Assembly (NCBI RefSeq): GCF_003590095.1 | Contig: NC_039483.1 | Location: 11,408,001 to 11,472,000 of the forward strand | Direction of reading: 5' to 3' | DNA from: Trichoplusia ni | Lineage: Eukaryota > Arthropoda > Insecta > Lepidoptera > Noctuidae | DNA length: 64,000 nt | Shown here: in pieces, positions 1-12,300 of the stretch | Layout: every line of letters starts with the position of its first letter | Position numbering within the stretch: the first letter of the stretch is position 1 | The notes under the pieces: model-generated | Told to the model about the DNA's origin: nothing | Databases searched by the model: none | The model's input: only the letters and a program-made list of their open reading frames with translations | Made by a program: the position numbers and the translations under genes

Positions 1-499
1 TGGAGCGGTCCGATCATTGTTACAGATTTTTTTAATTATTTTGTATATATTAATCGGTGGAGCTGCAATAGCATGTGACTATGATTGAATTATATTATTT
101 TTCTTAGTAATTGGCTATTTAATCCGATGCGTACATGATTTAAAGTAAATGTATTCATCCAAGTTGGGCCCTAGCTGCAAAAAGCTTCTAGCTCGTACCT
201 ACCATGTCAACTTGTTTTCTATTCAGAATTCAAACTTATTAAAGTGATAAAAACGGGTGACCTCGAGACCACACAAGTAGGACGATTAGTTCATCTGTTA
301 AGACGGCGATTAAAAACCGATGACTAAAAGTCTGTAACAGTACTCCTGACCCGTTAACCTGGAGAGTTATCTCCGACCGACGCCTGTTACACCTATTATA
401 CCTCGTTAGACCTATTACGTAGACGTCACGTGATACCAAGTCTCGAAAACCCACGCAATTGCTAGCCTAGTACAGCCCAAGCGATTCACTAAATGAACA
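1..499. other. No gene seen, left edge
   Basis: AT-rich sequence with no convincing exon, RNA gene or recognised repeat. The short open frames on the minus strand here have no family resemblance and no splice context. It ends where the terminal inverted repeat of the following transposon begins. Confidence 0.5.
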
Positions 500-502
500 C
501 TA

Positions 503-524
503 TACAGGGTGTAAGGAACACCGT
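503..524 (+). repeat. Left terminal inverted repeat
   Basis: A 22-bp arm that matches the reverse complement of 2236-2257 without mismatch. It is preceded by TA at 501-502. The starting motif ACAGGGTGT is common at the ends of insect DNA transposons. Confidence 0.85.
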
Positions 525-1635
525 GACTTTTCCGTGGGACCTGAGTTCTAGACATGATTCCAGACCCCACTGCGTTGGAATTTTTCATCGGTCTTTTCAT
601 GAAAATTGCAGTTTTTTTTCGCGTTTTTTTAATTTTATGTGTCATAAAATCATTATTCCTACGTATTTCAATAATATTTTCATAAACAAAATCATTATTA
701 AGCCGTTTTCACAAAAAAAGGCAATGTAAATGAAACACTAAAAACTGCTCCCGATCAGCTGATTCGTAAAGGTACTCGTCGGTCATCGCTCTCTTCCAAA
801 TCTAACCGAAAGTGACGTCAAAACCGAACCAATACTCATGAGCGACAAGCGTAAGAGATAGCGCAACTATTGCGCGCGCACTCGCACGCATTATTCGTAA
901 TCCTGCCTACTATTCCTTTAAAAAAAGCCGCGCGCTTTGTAGGCACCGCTAGCCGCCTTTGTCGACACCGCCAGCGCGTCGCCGACACCTACAGCGGTAT
1001 CGGCGAGTGACGTACCTGTGACACTGGATAAAATAGTACATCGATTTTTGTTACACGGGTTCCATGTTATAAAATAGAAAATCACCTTCACAGCGTTTAT
1101 CAACTTATCGTACTACGAAATTTATTAAAACCTTTTATTATTAACAGTTTGTTATTGTTTAGAATTCTGTAGTTCTAAAACATGTTGTTATAAACAATAA
1201 TTTATTTTTTCTAAAATTAAACTCTGTTTTGTTACTAATATCCATCATCTACTAATGAAATTCCTGCCTAAAAATTTTTATCATTTTTTTTCCTACGAAC
1301 TGCTGAATAATTATTCCAGTCACATAAAACAATTATGTTCTTACACAAAAGTACATTTTGTGATTAATCAATTTTAAAGGTTTAAGTTAAGTACTTTATT
1401 GTCAAGAATAATTTTACGATATTCACTTCGACCTCATGTAATTTATCGATAAAGAATCATAGGTACCTAGGTCCAACACTACTCAAAGGTAAAACCGAAA
1501 GTTCGGCTTTTTTCAAAATAGTACCTATTTTTACTCAGTTTGTTCCTTACGCTAATCGAATGTGCATGTGCAATCGGGTAATTCGCGGACTAATTATCGT
1601 GTAGGCAGACAATTTTATTGTGTTAAGTGATATAA

Positions 1636-1899
1636 GTGCGTGTGTTGTGTGTGTATTATTTAAATTACGATCCTAGTAGCTCGATAGGTTATTTTACCGC
1701 CCGGGAGAATGGCAACATGCTAATGTGTTATGGCGAAGCACGTGGCAATGCAAGTCTCGCGATGAACATTTACTGGACGCGGTACTTTTTGCCCCGGGTT
1801 CAGCAGCAGATTTTTCGCCGCGCCAAAATTTGTGTGCACGTAGATGGCGGACATTTCGAAATTTTCGAACCTTATCTGGTTAGAAGTGAGCGAGATTAA
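1636..1899 (+). pseudogene. Remnant transposase frame (DUF4817-like HTH plus C-terminus)
   Basis: The open frame begins with GTG; the first Met is about 27 codons in (NGNMLMCYGEARGNASLAMN). The stretch with YGEARGN, then A, Y, R and QQIFRR, follows the pattern of the DUF4817 helix-turn-helix found at the N-terminus of many insect transposases. It is followed almost directly by CVHVDGGHFE, which resembles the extreme C-terminus of the same proteins (a Cys, then GGHFEH). The DDE catalytic core that should lie between is absent. I read this as an internal deletion that happened to leave the frame open to a TAA at 1897-1899. No transposition activity is expected from it. The family match is from memory of the pattern and needs a profile search. 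Confidence 0.55.
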
Positions 1900-2235
1900 G
1901 GTAAGAGTAGGTTTGATTTAATAATACACAAGACACAGATTGAAGTCAGAATAGTGTAAATTGATTGGTATTTTTTTGTGATTGTTTTTCGTTACATCAC
2001 AACATTTTTATAAAATGCGCGCGCGTTTCGAATGTTTCGATCGTGTCGCCGAGTGTCGCCCTCCTACCACATTACAGTTCGTGTAAGTACGTACGCTGAG
2101 CGTAAGGATCGCGCGGTAACCAATTCATTGCGTGCTCAAAAATGACTAAATCTATAAATATTAATCTCCGACGGTAGCGACTTCTTTAATATTAATTAAC
2201 ACGTTATTTTAAAGTCATTATGCGACTTTGGTGGT

Positions 2236-2257
2236 ACGGTGTTCCTTACACCCTGTA
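2236..2257 (-). repeat. Right terminal inverted repeat
   Basis: Exact reverse complement of 503-524, followed by TA at 2258-2259. Inward of the 22 bp the two ends diverge at once, which sets the inner limit of the repeat. Confidence 0.85.
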
Positions 2258-3024
2258 TAGAAAATCCCGTTCTACGATTATTTAAATGTAAAATTACATG
2301 TAAGTATGCCCAAAGTCAAATACGGTAATGTACCAATAAACAGTTACCTAACTGTAGCCATTAGAGCCATAATAAAAACCAAAATCAAACTATTAATTCA
2401 AAGTGTCAATCACAGTCAAGCGCAAAAACCAATAGCTAATAAGACCGACGACGTTTGAATAAATTTGCAAATGAAATTAATCTTAAATCACGTGTTAAAT
2501 CGTTGGGTAAAACGGAACTGAAATCAATAAACACTAATAAGGCTTAACCTTAATACGTAGGAATACTTTCGATAGAGCAATTACACTTTACGAAAATCTC
2601 GTTCAATCGTGTATTTATATAAAATGCTCGATTCACTATACAATTGGTTCAAAGTGAGCCCAGACAGATTGGAACATAAATACTTAAAGATCGTTTCACA
2701 CACCGGCGCACGGCAGCAAACAGCGTTAGATAATGGTACCCGAAGCGAATAGATAGTTTTGTAGCTTACGTATGGTTGCCAATGTAGTACGTTTATCTAA
2801 TAATATATCACGGTGACATAAAGGTTTAAATGATATACAAGAACTACGGCTATATCTGGGTTTAAAGCTATCAAATTTTGGTTCAACTCAGTCAGCAAAA
2901 AAGAGGTTTCCAAAATTGTTTGGATGTGTCTGACGTAAACAAAGTATATTTCTCAAATACCCTATTGTATCTTGATCTTTGTTGTAATTTAGTACTTACT
3001 TCTAGGTAAGCTTTCTTCTTCCAG

Positions 3025-3200
3025 TCTTACCGGCGCCGGCGTCAGCTGAATAAGAATACCGCATTTCACATAGAGCGACTGCCTCTCTGAGTTTCACAAG
3101 CCATTATTAATGACGACACGCCCGTCAATTACCGTAGAATGACAGTCCGGAGTACTGCTGCACTAGAATAACGTGCTTGCCGTTCACTGCGGGATCTCTC
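3025..3200 (-). repeat. Degenerate copy of the 10148-10506 SINE family
   Basis: The run GAGCGACTGCCT followed by TCTGA is shared with the better-preserved SINE at 10148-10506. Scattered matches lie on both sides: ACCGG then TCAGCT upstream, AACGTGC downstream. The copy is much more diverged and its ends cannot be fixed. Orientation is taken to be the same as the better copy. Confidence 0.5.
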
Positions 3201-3321
3201 TCTACATGCTGATACAACTAAAGCCTCGACTAAAATTATTTGACACAACTCGACTTTTCAATTGAGTCTTCTATCTCAACTTAAAAACAATTATTTCATT
3301 TTATATGTTTTTTTTTATCTC

Positions 3322-3352
3322 ACTTGACCTCGACAATATGTCGAGGTCAAGT
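3322..3352. repeat. Perfect 14-bp inverted repeat (hairpin)
   Basis: ACTTGACCTCGACA at 3322-3335 is followed by the three bases ATA and then its exact reverse complement at 3339-3352. Each arm carries the nuclear-receptor half-site AGGTCA (TGACCT on the left arm). Whether it binds a receptor or is a remnant of a foldback element cannot be told from sequence alone. Confidence 0.85.
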
Positions 3353-5340
3353 TTATATGGTAATTTAGGTGAACATTTTTACAACAACGTATGTAAGAAA
3401 TTAACTCCTACATGCATTTAACTTTGGTAGCTGGACTTTTTGTGCCTAAAGACTAGTTGGGACTCAGTTCCGCTATTTACAATTGCCGATTAATCATTGG
3501 AATAATTGTTTAATTCGACACTTTTGGTAATTATTAATGCAATAAATTTCAGATTATTGTGTTAGCAAAAATGCTTAAAAGAATAGGAATAGTTTCAAAT
3601 TTAATCCAATTGTCATTTATTCATCGGTCATAGAACCTAATTTAAATAGAGAAACAATCATCATGGCCCTCTGGCCATGTTGAATGCGACCTCAGCTAGT
3701 GCAAAAAAACAAGTTCGCGTCAAATTAACGATTACTTCATTTAAAATAAAACTACAACGTGTTAGTTTTTTAGACAACAAATATCTAATATTAGCAAAGT
3801 GACCTCGTAATCTTGAGATATTTTATTTTATTAAATAAGTTTTTAATTAGGTTAAGAGGCCGACATATTGTTTTTAAATTAATTAATCATGTCACGACCT
3901 ATTTGCTAAACAATTCATAGATAAGAATATAATTAAATAAGCAGTGTTGTCGCTCGAAAACTGTCTTGTTTATTAGTTCTAAAACCTTATTATTGCAAAA
4001 TGATTGGGTGAATGATTACGAAACAAATAAATACTGAAATCCATAGTTAATATTTTAAAATAATTACATAACCAAAAGACCTCAGATAATCAGATAGCTG
4101 ATGACATTACCGGGTGCTTATTCAGTGCCAAGCGAATAGCATTAGCCATCTGTTCCGACACAACCGTTTGCCATTACAAAAGTAGTAGGCGCAGTTACAT
4201 AGAGTTATTAACTAGTTAATACCGGTTATGACAGCCTCCCTTAGCAGCTGGGGTGATTGTCTCTTCCCTGTTATGAGCCTGTTGAAGTTGTTAATTAACC
4301 TCTCACATTTAAACAGCCGACTGAAATGGAATTACTGAAAGGGATAATACTTATCTACAGTTTGTTTGAGATCTCAATACTGAATCAGATGAATACGGTA
4401 TGCTAGTAATTATCGTTACGAAATAACAGTTAGGCCCGTTTCACAGCCCATTCGGTTTTAGTAAAAGATTTAAGGTAAACTAAAACAGAGGCGTTGTTAT
4501 AAACATGATGGTGATATACGATTTATGATGTGTGATATTCGAATAGATACCAATTAAGCCATAAAATGCAATAGACAAATTAATAGTAAAATATGTGAAG
4601 ATACAATAAACAAATTGAAATACAAAGCTGGTCGCCTTGACACAAATTCTTTATACGGAAGCTCTGTTTATGAACCTCATAAAATCGTAAATTTATCCGT
4701 CAACGACTTAAATACTTACTAACTTCATACCATACCCGCGTGGATAACAAGTCATTGGCTTTGTCGATGACATCTAAATAACGAGCTTATCCCTGTTTAT
4801 TTAAAGATTTATTTTAATCTCTAGGGCACGAATCTACTTAAATAAACTAAGCAAATTTTATTGTTTGTTGTTTTAGACAGATTTATTTACAGAACCTACA
4901 TTTTCTTCGCTATTATTAGCAGCCTTATTAATTAAATGGACGATCCATCGGTACACGTGATGCTTGCAAAATAACTCGTAATAACGTAAAATCTCTGATA
5001 AGCTTTAAATAAACAGTCATAACGAAACGCTGTGTAATAATTAAGAGCTGATGAGTGTATAACAACATATAAGGGTTCAAGTGGTGAATGTTAAACAACA
5101 GTAAATTCACAAGGCTTTTCGTATAATCGTATGTTGATAGCTCATTTTCTTTTCACTTTAATTGTATTATAACGTATTTTTGGATGTAATAGGCATCTCT
5201 TGATGTAATGTTATTGCTTTTGTGCGCGCGGGTAATACCCGTCAGCTTTCCATAACTAAAGCACGTTAAGCACGCTACGATAGTGGCCCAACTTCAAACT
5301 TCTCCAGTGCAGATCTTCCAAAACACGCTTGTTTCGGAAG

Positions 5341-5420
5341 ATACCATAGAAATCTAAATAACAAATTATATATTATAGTTATATATATTATAACAAATTA
5401 TTTAGATTTCTATGATACCT
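5341..5420. repeat. AT-rich inverted repeat with 16-bp perfect arms
   Basis: CATAGAAATCTAAATA at 5345-5360 recurs as its reverse complement at 5399-5414. About 38 bases of alternating A and T lie between. The symmetry extends imperfectly outward (GATACC on both sides). This could be a small foldback element or a cruciform-prone site. Confidence 0.75.
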
Positions 5421-5894
5421 GCACAGGATCTGCCCGGGTGTCACCACAGTGAGGATCGCTCAAAGGGCAAGGTGAAGCATAGCAGTGGAGGTCTGCCCTC
5501 CGAGAGAGAGGACTGAACACTCAAGGCTATGATCTTCTATCCAAAAAAAAGGGTTTCAAGAGTTCCCAGCCTATTGCACCATTATACATATTAGCTATAT
5601 ATGGTTAGTTTTAGATTTATAAACATCGTCCATTGCCTTACATAATGCAAAATGCCAGTATAATTTTCTTTTAACATTTTTTTTCTATTAGCTGCCAGTG
5701 CCTGTGTACGCCTGATCTTATAGTCTTCCATGCATTTTTATGCAAACAAACGGAATAATAGAATACTTGTTACAGCTAGTACAGCTACGTAGAAAGGTGA
5801 TTTCTTTAAATCCACTTTGAATCTACTTCGGTGTATTCTGAGTCTAGAAACAATAATCTTTGAATTTTCCGCTAAAATAACAAAGGAAATGAGA

Positions 5895-6110
5895 AAATAG
5901 AGTGTGTATCGGGTTTATGACCTTTCGATTCTACGACAATGATCACATCCTGTGTTAATCCAAAAACTATAAGTGTGACAAGTTTCGTGTAAATCCATTC
6001 AGTGGTTTTGCGTGAAACAGTAACGAATATCCATACATCAATACACACAAACTTTGGCATTTATAATATTAGTATCCTACTCATTATCCTATTTAATATA
6101 ACTTACAATC
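5895..6110 (-). repeat. Lepidopteran short interspersed repeat (TCAGTGGTTT family), diverged
   Basis: TTCAGTGGTTTTGCGTGAAA and then TTTATAATATTAGTATCCTA match, with changes, the better copies at 37335-37560 and 47715-47895. The family ends in a TAATATTAGTAGGAT-like tail. Function unknown; probably a non-LTR-derived sequence. Confidence 0.6.
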
Positions 6111-6329
6111 TAGTTTTATTAATAACATTAAATGTTAACTAGAATTTGTTACACTAGTTTAAGAAGAGAGGGGATTTGCATACAGTAAGGGCCAGGTTGA
6201 ATTTTCAATGCTGGCCACCTATGTGACTTATTCAAATAAACTTGTACTTTTCGTGATTATTCTTTGATACTACAGACAAACAGTAAAGGAAAACTGGATT
6301 CCAAATATTGTAATCTGAAGTCCAAAACC

Positions 6330-6420
6330 CCTGTAAGCTAGCGTGGTGATCAATACCCAAATATTCCCTGCATGAAAAGAGGACTTTGCCGAGCTGTGGG
6401 GAATTTCTAGGGTTGTATTT
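6330..6420 (+). repeat. LINE-like 3'-end fragment
   Basis: AGCGTGGTGATCAATACCC and then AAGAGGACTTTGCCGAGCTG resemble the conserved 3' end of lepidopteran non-LTR elements, usually AAGAGGCC then TGCCCAGCAGTGGGA. No reverse-transcriptase frame remains nearby. Confidence 0.45.
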
Positions 6421-9400
6421 TTATAAGGTAGAGGAGAAATTTTTTTTTAGAAGTGGGGATCCTAGTTTCATTTGCGTTCTCATTTGGAGTTCTACCACCA
6501 CCTGACAAAGTTACAGTTGCAGTTGTAAAAGTGAGACTACCCTCCACATGGCTCTTTTAAGGAAAATGACAGATAATCCCTTCTTCTAGACAAGTGACAA
6601 AAATGACAATTTTATTATCCTATTTAATTTAATTAATATCCTACTATCCTAAGTAGGATTAGTTACTCGAAGAATTGTTACTTATTTACAGGCTATGGAA
6701 ATTCATTTAAATCAATCTGAAGGTCGGTAACAGACTCTCTGTCGACATAAGTGCATTACGTAGCCGTTTGGTGTCTATACATATAGACTATAGATATGTA
6801 TCTTCTGTACGGTTTTATCCACATCAAAGGCTATGGATTCAGTAAATCGTGTTGTTCGCGTATGTTCGATAACAAAGTAAATGCATTACGGATATCATAC
6901 GGAACAAAATAATCTTGCTGTACTTTGTGATACAAAATAGGTTCAAAGTTTTTACTACTAAATAAATATACTATTTCCTTCAAAATTATAAAAACTTAAC
7001 GTATATTTTTTTTGGTATAAATGGCTCTAGGAATTTTATTATTTAAATCGTCGAAAGAAACGGCAACAAATTGATCGAAAATGTTACATCCTCCCATATG
7101 TTCTTTTTTCCTTTCCGAGGATCCCTAAAAAATTCGAAAACGTTCTTACTATTTGAAGAAATGCTTTATTACACATACAAAAATGAGTTTTCATTTGATA
7201 TATACAATAATATATACTTTATAAACAACAACTTATTTAAATACGGAGGAAAATAATTCCCTCGTCGCTGTCAATCAATACTGTGCCCAAAAGACCGGTA
7301 GCTACGTTCGTCGTTCACCGATACTAATTGGATTTCGATCCTTAGCTTGTTTGCTTGCCTTCACTCCTAACATGGTGAATATAATAAAAAAACAAATGAA
7401 AGATATTGTTAAAATGTCTTAAGATGGAAATAAGGCATCCTTTGCGTCATTATTACATGTCATTATTTCAGCAACTGTGAAATTAGCAATAGATAAAATA
7501 GTGAAATAATTTAGCAGATTTTTAAGGGCCTGTTTCACCCTAGCCACATAACTTCTCGTTAAATTATTCGACAGTTTTTTTTATGTAAAGAATGTCAAAA
7601 GATTAAATTTATCTGCCAGATTTCTCGCACTAACGAGAACAACTAAAACATAACAACAGACTATCATTTAAAACAATGCTTTGTATTCAGTATTTAAAAT
7701 AATGACTCCTGTCAACGGCACAAGCAATATTCATCACCAAAAAATTAAATATCCGTTCTAAAAGTTCCCGCGGTTTTGTTTATTCAAGTTATTAATACTA
7801 GCTAACCTCGGTTACGATTTGCTGTTGCTAAGGATAACAATATAATCTATAGAATATTATTTTGCTTTTTTTTCTAGTTTTGTTAAGTGCGTTTATTATT
7901 TTCATCCACTTGCCTTAAGCTTTATGTTTAAGGCATGGTACGAGTATTTAAATCATAATCATGTTAGCAAGTGGTTTCGGATATCGCGTAGCGTTTTCCA
8001 ATTTGATAATATTATACCTATGTATGTTTCTGGTCTTTGTAATAACCATACGTCATCATGAACATAGCATACAAATAAACTATGACTTTGTAATTCAGTA
8101 ACAACAACCTCTTTTGATCAAGTGAGAATTTTCTTGAAAACCGATGTCCTCGTATTTTCGCACACTCCAATTAATAATTTTCATTTTAAAACGTTTCATT
8201 GACAAACACTTTCAGTGAAATTGTACAATTTTAGTTATATCAGACCTACGCAACCTCAGACTAACAATAATTGTCTCGAGATTGTGTAACATAACATCTT
8301 AACTGTTCTTGAAATCCGCCCACGTTAAATATTTCATAATCAGTGGCCAGACGCTTACCCACGTAGGTATATTATTTCAACAACTTTACAATATTCTAAG
8401 ATTCTAGTCTATAAGAAGTTATCGGGTTACGATAGTTCGAACAACTTCTAGTTTGTCAATCAATAAACGTTGTAGAATGTGCCTTCTGTAGCTTTTGATG
8501 TTACATCACTGCTTGTTATATTTTAATGGGTAAGTCCATTAAGACTTCCTGTAAGTCATTTTCGTTTAGTCTTTTGAGGGCGCTAAAAGCATATCAGTGT
8601 AAACTCATCCTGTTTTACCCAGACCCCATTATACACCTCTCCGCTATATATGTACCTACATAATATACCTACCTTTTCTTCAACTTTGGTTATATTTCAT
8701 TCGCAAACAATGTGCTTCCAGGCGTAGTCAGCAAATCTAGATTTAAAGGGCGTCTGGCATTACGGACGCAATGTCCCGAGATTTATGTTTACGACTTTTC
8801 CTCAGTGAATTCCTTAAGACAAAGGTAGTGTTAGGCCCAAGTTTGACAAATTGAAGGACGCAGACAGAAATAAAAAAAGAAAATTGGATTAATTAACTTT
8901 AATTTTCGTGTGATGTGGCGAACAGAAAGAGCTGGTAGCAAGCCAAAAAACATTGCAACAAACAACAATGTAATAAACATCAAACTTACTTCAAGCGGCT
9001 CATTTACTTTAAAACACTAGACTTTTTCCTAATTAAGTATTATGTTAGTTTTAATGAGAAGCTTTTGTTCGTTTGTTACCAAATATAATTGTTTAAGTTA
9101 CTTGTAGTATTTTGTTTATAAATCATGGTAGGCGTTATTTTTGACGTTTTGTAAATTTCAACAAAATATAGTCAACTGTATTCTCAGCAATTATTCAATT
9201 CGTCAGTTCAACAAATAGTGATAGAACTATGGTTATCAAAAATATCCTGACTATACAAAACAAAGCTACACTTTCAGAAAGTTTTATTACTAGAATCTTG
9301 ATAAATCTATCAGTACTTTAATAACAGATTTATATACTCAAACACATGTTGGAACTTTACGAGAGCCACAAAAAAAGTTTTATGTATCCCAAAGTGAAAA

Positions 9401-10131
9401 CAGACGTACGACGGACCGCGGCACCACTCCACAGTGGACACGCTAACAACACTCTCCACCATTCATTTACAACTTTATTTACGTACTGTTTTGTACAAAG
9501 GTTTCGCAAACAGTTTTCGCCACTGTCTGGATACTTTCTCTAACCCTCAGCAATAAAAGAAAACTTTAGCGAAGATAATCCGCGAAGTTTCTTTCAGTGC
9601 CTGCTATGAAGACATTTTCAATAAACCGGTACCATGTTCTATAAATATCAGTCTGTTTAATGCTAAATTGTATTAAATGAGACTAGAGACACCGGTGGGG
9701 AATTAAGCAGAGTAGAGTCGTTTGTTTTCGAGCAATGAATGTTCTTTTTATAACATAATAACATTGTTGTAGTGATTAAGCGTAGGTTACATGTGTATTA
9801 TCATTTAATTGGAGAAATATACCATTACTGTGCAGCAGTGTGGTGTCATGTTATATTTCCGAAGGTTTAATTAAAACATTTAATGAGTCTAGTACGCACT
9901 GTTTACCGTCGGGGACAAAGCGGTCAATAAATGACTGCCGCTTGAAAAATAAATTAACTAGCATTCCATTATACCTTGATTACCTTGACGGGTTTTTAGT
10001 GGAACCTCGTGCTGTTGTCTGATACCTAATTTGATATAACTTATACCACCCAGATCGCCAGCCAAACACATGAATGTAAAATATCATTTAAATCGGTCCA
10101 GCCGATTAGGAGGCAATAACACACAAATGTA
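6421..10131. other. Intergenic, nothing supported
   Basis: AT-rich sequence without convincing coding potential. Open frames of 60-65 codons occur but lack codon bias, splice context or family resemblance. Confidence 0.45.
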
Positions 10132-10147
10132 CAGTCTAGTTATTTAT
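10132..10147 (+). repeat. Target-site duplication, left copy
   Basis: CAGTCTAGTTATTTAT, repeated exactly at 10507-10522. The pair brackets a 359-bp SINE. Confidence 0.9.
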
Positions 10148-10506
10148 CATTGGCCTAGCCTTTTTCCCAACCATGTTGGGGTCGGCTACCAGTCCAACCG
10201 GTTTCAGCTAAGTACCAGTGTTTTACAAGGAGCGACTGCCTATCTGACCTCCTCAACCCAGTTACCTGGGCAACACGATACCCCCTGGATAGACTGGCTG
10301 TCAGACTTTTTCAAGCTACTGGCTACCTGTAACGACTGTCAAAGATGTATGAATAACAGCCGGGACCCACAATTTAACGTGCCTTCCGAAACACGGAGGA
10401 ACTCGTTATGACAAAGATGGTCACCCATCTACGGACCAACCGCGTCAAGCATAGCTTAACCTGTGATCGAATCACTTATGCGGTTATAGCTTAGCCACGA
10501 GCTCCT
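10148..10506 (-). mobile_element. tRNA-derived SINE
   Basis: The 359-bp insert belongs to a very common lepidopteran family: CATGTTGGGGTCGGCTACCA, then GGAGCGACTGCC, then CAGCCGGGACC. Read on the minus strand it begins with a tRNA-like head. TGGCTAAGCTA resembles the pol III A box (TRGCNNAGYNGG) and GTGATTCGATC resembles the B box. The insert is flanked by an exact 16-bp direct repeat, the mark of target-primed reverse transcription. There is no long A tail. The 113-codon open frame across it on the plus strand is a by-product and not a gene. Confidence 0.85.
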
Positions 10507-10522
10507 CAGTCTAGTTATTTAT
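10507..10522 (+). repeat. Target-site duplication, right copy
   Basis: Identical to 10132-10147 over 16 of 16 bases. The flanking bases differ on both outer sides, so the duplication is exactly 16 bp. Confidence 0.9.
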
Positions 10523-12187
10523 ACAAAACTTAAAACTCTTACGCCTTTTGACAAATGTATTTTACAGAGTTTAAAGTCCAGGTATTGAATTAAACAAACA
10601 AGATCAAGTCATTGAATTGATATAAGCCATTCAAAATACAATTACTACTACGATCTGCATCCAGGGAACAATGAACATTCCAAAATAATTAGGTAAAGGT
10701 ATTTCCAGTGGTGTCGTTCATATTACAAGCGTGTCGAGATAACAGCAATACATTCGTGTTTCCGACTCCATATCGCTCGATAACTGTGACTTCATAATAC
10801 GACACTTGTGCCCAAACATTTGTTAGGTAATTATTGGAATTCATGTTCCATTTCTGTTCAAATTCGTTCTCCGTTTATCTGTTACGTAAATTTGTTTTCC
10901 AATTTAGTACTTTGTAAGCAAATTTTTAACATTTTTTTAAATTGGCTCTTTGTTTTGCACTCATATAATTGTCACAAGCCAGTAACAATCAATTGTATAA
11001 GCTTAAGCAATAATCTTTTTGAGCTTTTCGTGAACTTTAATCACGGGTTAATAGAGTTTTAGAAAATTAGATCGAATTAGTTTGAAAAATATCCAACTCT
11101 TAATTTAGTTTAGGCGCTCGGATTTTTTTTCTATAGAAGGCAAACAACAGCTCTTTAATAAAACCAATTTTCCTTGAGGCACTAATAGAGGAATTTAAGG
11201 TACATATCAACCTCAATCATTTATCAGTCAACAAGACAGAAACTTTCGCAGAGTTAAAAAAAAACATTATTATTAGTTTCTAGTAGAATTAATAAAAATG
11301 GAACACGCCATAGACACCAATTCTAAGAAGTAAACGAAATAACAAGTCGTAACTGTGTTACACGCCAATTTGGAGTTGCTGAGTTTTCAGTGCAATATCG
11401 TTTCAGATAGAGAACTCTTACTTTATAAATTGTTACAACTTGAACGATCCAAGTTGAACCACAGATGCAATTGCAGACCCGATGCTAACACGGCGCGATG
11501 TAGTTCAACCTGTAGAATTGCTTTTCGTGTCAACCCCGAAGTTTCTGTGACAATACCAAGAAGTTCCTACCCTAGGTAGGTTTCTTAGATGTGTTCGTAA
11601 AATAATCACGAGTAATAGATATAGAGGTCGCACGTGTTTTAGGAATTCCTGAAAATGCTGTGTCTTTATTATTATATCTAATTATTGAGCACACATTCAT
11701 TAAAAGCAGGTAGTTCTTTAATTAGAGTTCATATGTGATAGTTACTTTTTATTCCAAAAAAGTTTTTGGACAAGGCTACAAGACTCGTTCCTCTTCCTCA
11801 ACTGCCTACCTAAAATCAATGAAAAAACAAAAAAGTATGACTTTCCGTTATCTAGAACTAGGACTACCTACTGCTACACTTTGCTTAATGTGAGACAAGA
11901 TGGCGTGGTGTAAGCGTTACGAGGTAATGGAAGTCCAACAAAATTCAGTTTGCAATTACCAAACGTTCATCATCAAGGACCACACACGAATGACTTCACT
12001 CAGTGAATGATAAAGTCACAATACATTCATCAATGTCAGATTATTGTTAGCTCAAATGTGATAATATTTTCATTCTCGTATCTCGTTCTCTTCGTTGATA
12101 AAATAACTCTCGCCCACCTTATTATTAATCGCATCCGATCTTTTTTCGGGTCTCGTACCCAAAGGTTAATAACGGAAGCCTGTTATT

Positions 12188-12300
12188 AAACCTGCACTGT
12201 TTGTCTATCTGTCTGCCCACGTGTCAGCAGGATGTACTTCGTGAACTGAGATAGTATGACAGTTAACATTTTCACAAATGATGTATTTTAAGAGAATGAT
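12188..12300 (-). repeat. GTGCGAGTCG-family repeat, 3' part
   Basis: TGTCTATCTGTCTGCC, then GTGAACTGAGATAGT, then GACAGTTAACATTTTCACAAA follows the antisense order of the family best seen at 12726-12966: a GTCCGTC-like tract, a CGTGA...GATAG motif and a GTTGAAATTTTCACA motif. This is a decayed copy. Confidence 0.5.

Larger units (their letters stand above)
500..2260 (+). mobile_element. Tc1/mariner-like DNA transposon, non-autonomous
   Basis: Two perfect inverted repeats bound this segment: 25 bp if the outer TA and C/G pair are counted (500-524 and 2236-2260). The core reads TACAGGGTGTAAGGAACA inward from each end, and both ends are flanked by TA, as expected for a TA target-site duplication of the Tc1/mariner superfamily. 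The only transposase-like sequence inside is a short frame at 1636-1899, far too small for a whole enzyme. The element is therefore probably a non-autonomous, internally deleted copy. The perfect termini beside a nearly empty interior suggest it was mobilised in trans fairly recently. Superfamily assignment is inference from the TA flanks and the DUF4817-like frame. Confidence 0.8.
2261..5340. other. Intergenic, repeats only
   Basis: No exon or RNA gene could be supported. The stretch contains a degenerate SINE copy (about 3025-3200), a perfect hairpin (3322-3352) and a dispersed repeat around 3455-3630, listed separately. Confidence 0.5.

Noticed and set aside
10070..10411. 113-codon open frame on the plus strand
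   Set aside because: It crosses the boundary of a SINE and its target duplication; the frame follows the repeat and not a gene.
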